From an uncultured Eubacteriales bacterium (GTDB taxonomy: Bacteria; Bacillota; Clostridia; Oscillospirales; Oscillospiraceae), in contig URDJ01000028.1 in NCBI GenBank assembly GCA_900546615.1, positions 1 through 40,681 on the forward strand: DNA of 40,681 nucleotides, written 5' to 3'. The notes under the pieces were generated by a model, which was not told where the DNA came from, did no database searches, and worked only from the letters and a program-made list of their open reading frames with translations. Made by a program: the position numbers and the translations under genes. The first letter of the stretch is position 1; every line of letters begins with the position of its first letter. Positions 40,644-40,681 of this stretch are shown here, one piece after another.

Positions 40644-40681
40644 AAAGTAGACACTCACAAAAGTGTGGGTGTCTACTTTTT
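40644..40681 (+). terminator. Terminator of the toxin-antitoxin operon
   Basis: AAAGTAGACAC and GTGTCTACTTT form an 11-base stem extended by CAC/GTG pairs, ending in TTTTT at the window edge. An insertion-sequence end is an alternative reading that the missing right flank could settle. Confidence 0.75.

Overview
The window looks like a piece of a fairly GC-rich Clostridia chromosome, probably Oscillospiraceae-like. This rests on a TrpR-like YerC protein, Hsp33, QmcA/NfeD, a eukaryotic-type hexokinase, AGGAGG-type ribosome sites and an integrated element of the type common in gut Firmicutes. No 16S gene is present, so the taxon is an inference.

Bases 1-9850 hold two divergent operons around a sigma-54 activator. 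On the minus strand run etfB, etfA, an acyl-CoA ligase and the start of an FAD-linked oxidase. On the plus strand run an acyl-CoA dehydrogenase close to CaiA, a DASS-type carboxylate transporter and a class III CoA-transferase close to CaiB. The set resembles the cai/fix carnitine reduction system, but the carnitine transporter and CaiD are not seen, so another carboxylate is the likely substrate. Both operons carry textbook -24/-12 sigma-54 promoters (3491-3506 and 5834-5849), and rpoN itself lies at 9871-11175. A third perfect -24/-12 site at 11266-11281 fires straight into a terminator.

Bases 11340-17108 are housekeeping: a FlK-like thioesterase and hexokinase, QmcA and NfeD, a YerC/methyltransferase/Hsp33 operon, and a Val-Phe-Gly-Cys tRNA cluster with a consensus promoter and terminator.

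From about 17.1 kb to 39.8 kb lies a decayed conjugative element of Tn1549-like gene content. It carries a run of accessory proteins (ArdA-like antirestriction proteins, a putative ADP-ribosyltransferase, a DUF4314 protein), a Dam-type methylase, AbrB-like and SpoVG-like proteins, a sortase, a CAP protein broken by a stop codon, a 1819-residue thioester/Cna-B adhesin, a pilin-like protein and a VirB6/TrbL protein. Relaxase, VirD4 and VirB4 are absent. The right end is a patchwork of fragments: two truncated tyrosine recombinases and a chimeric C5-methylase piece. The most striking pattern is that ten otherwise different proteins of the element end in a similar short Met-rich tail.

The window closes with a RelB/ParE-type toxin-antitoxin pair with its own promoter, operator and terminator.
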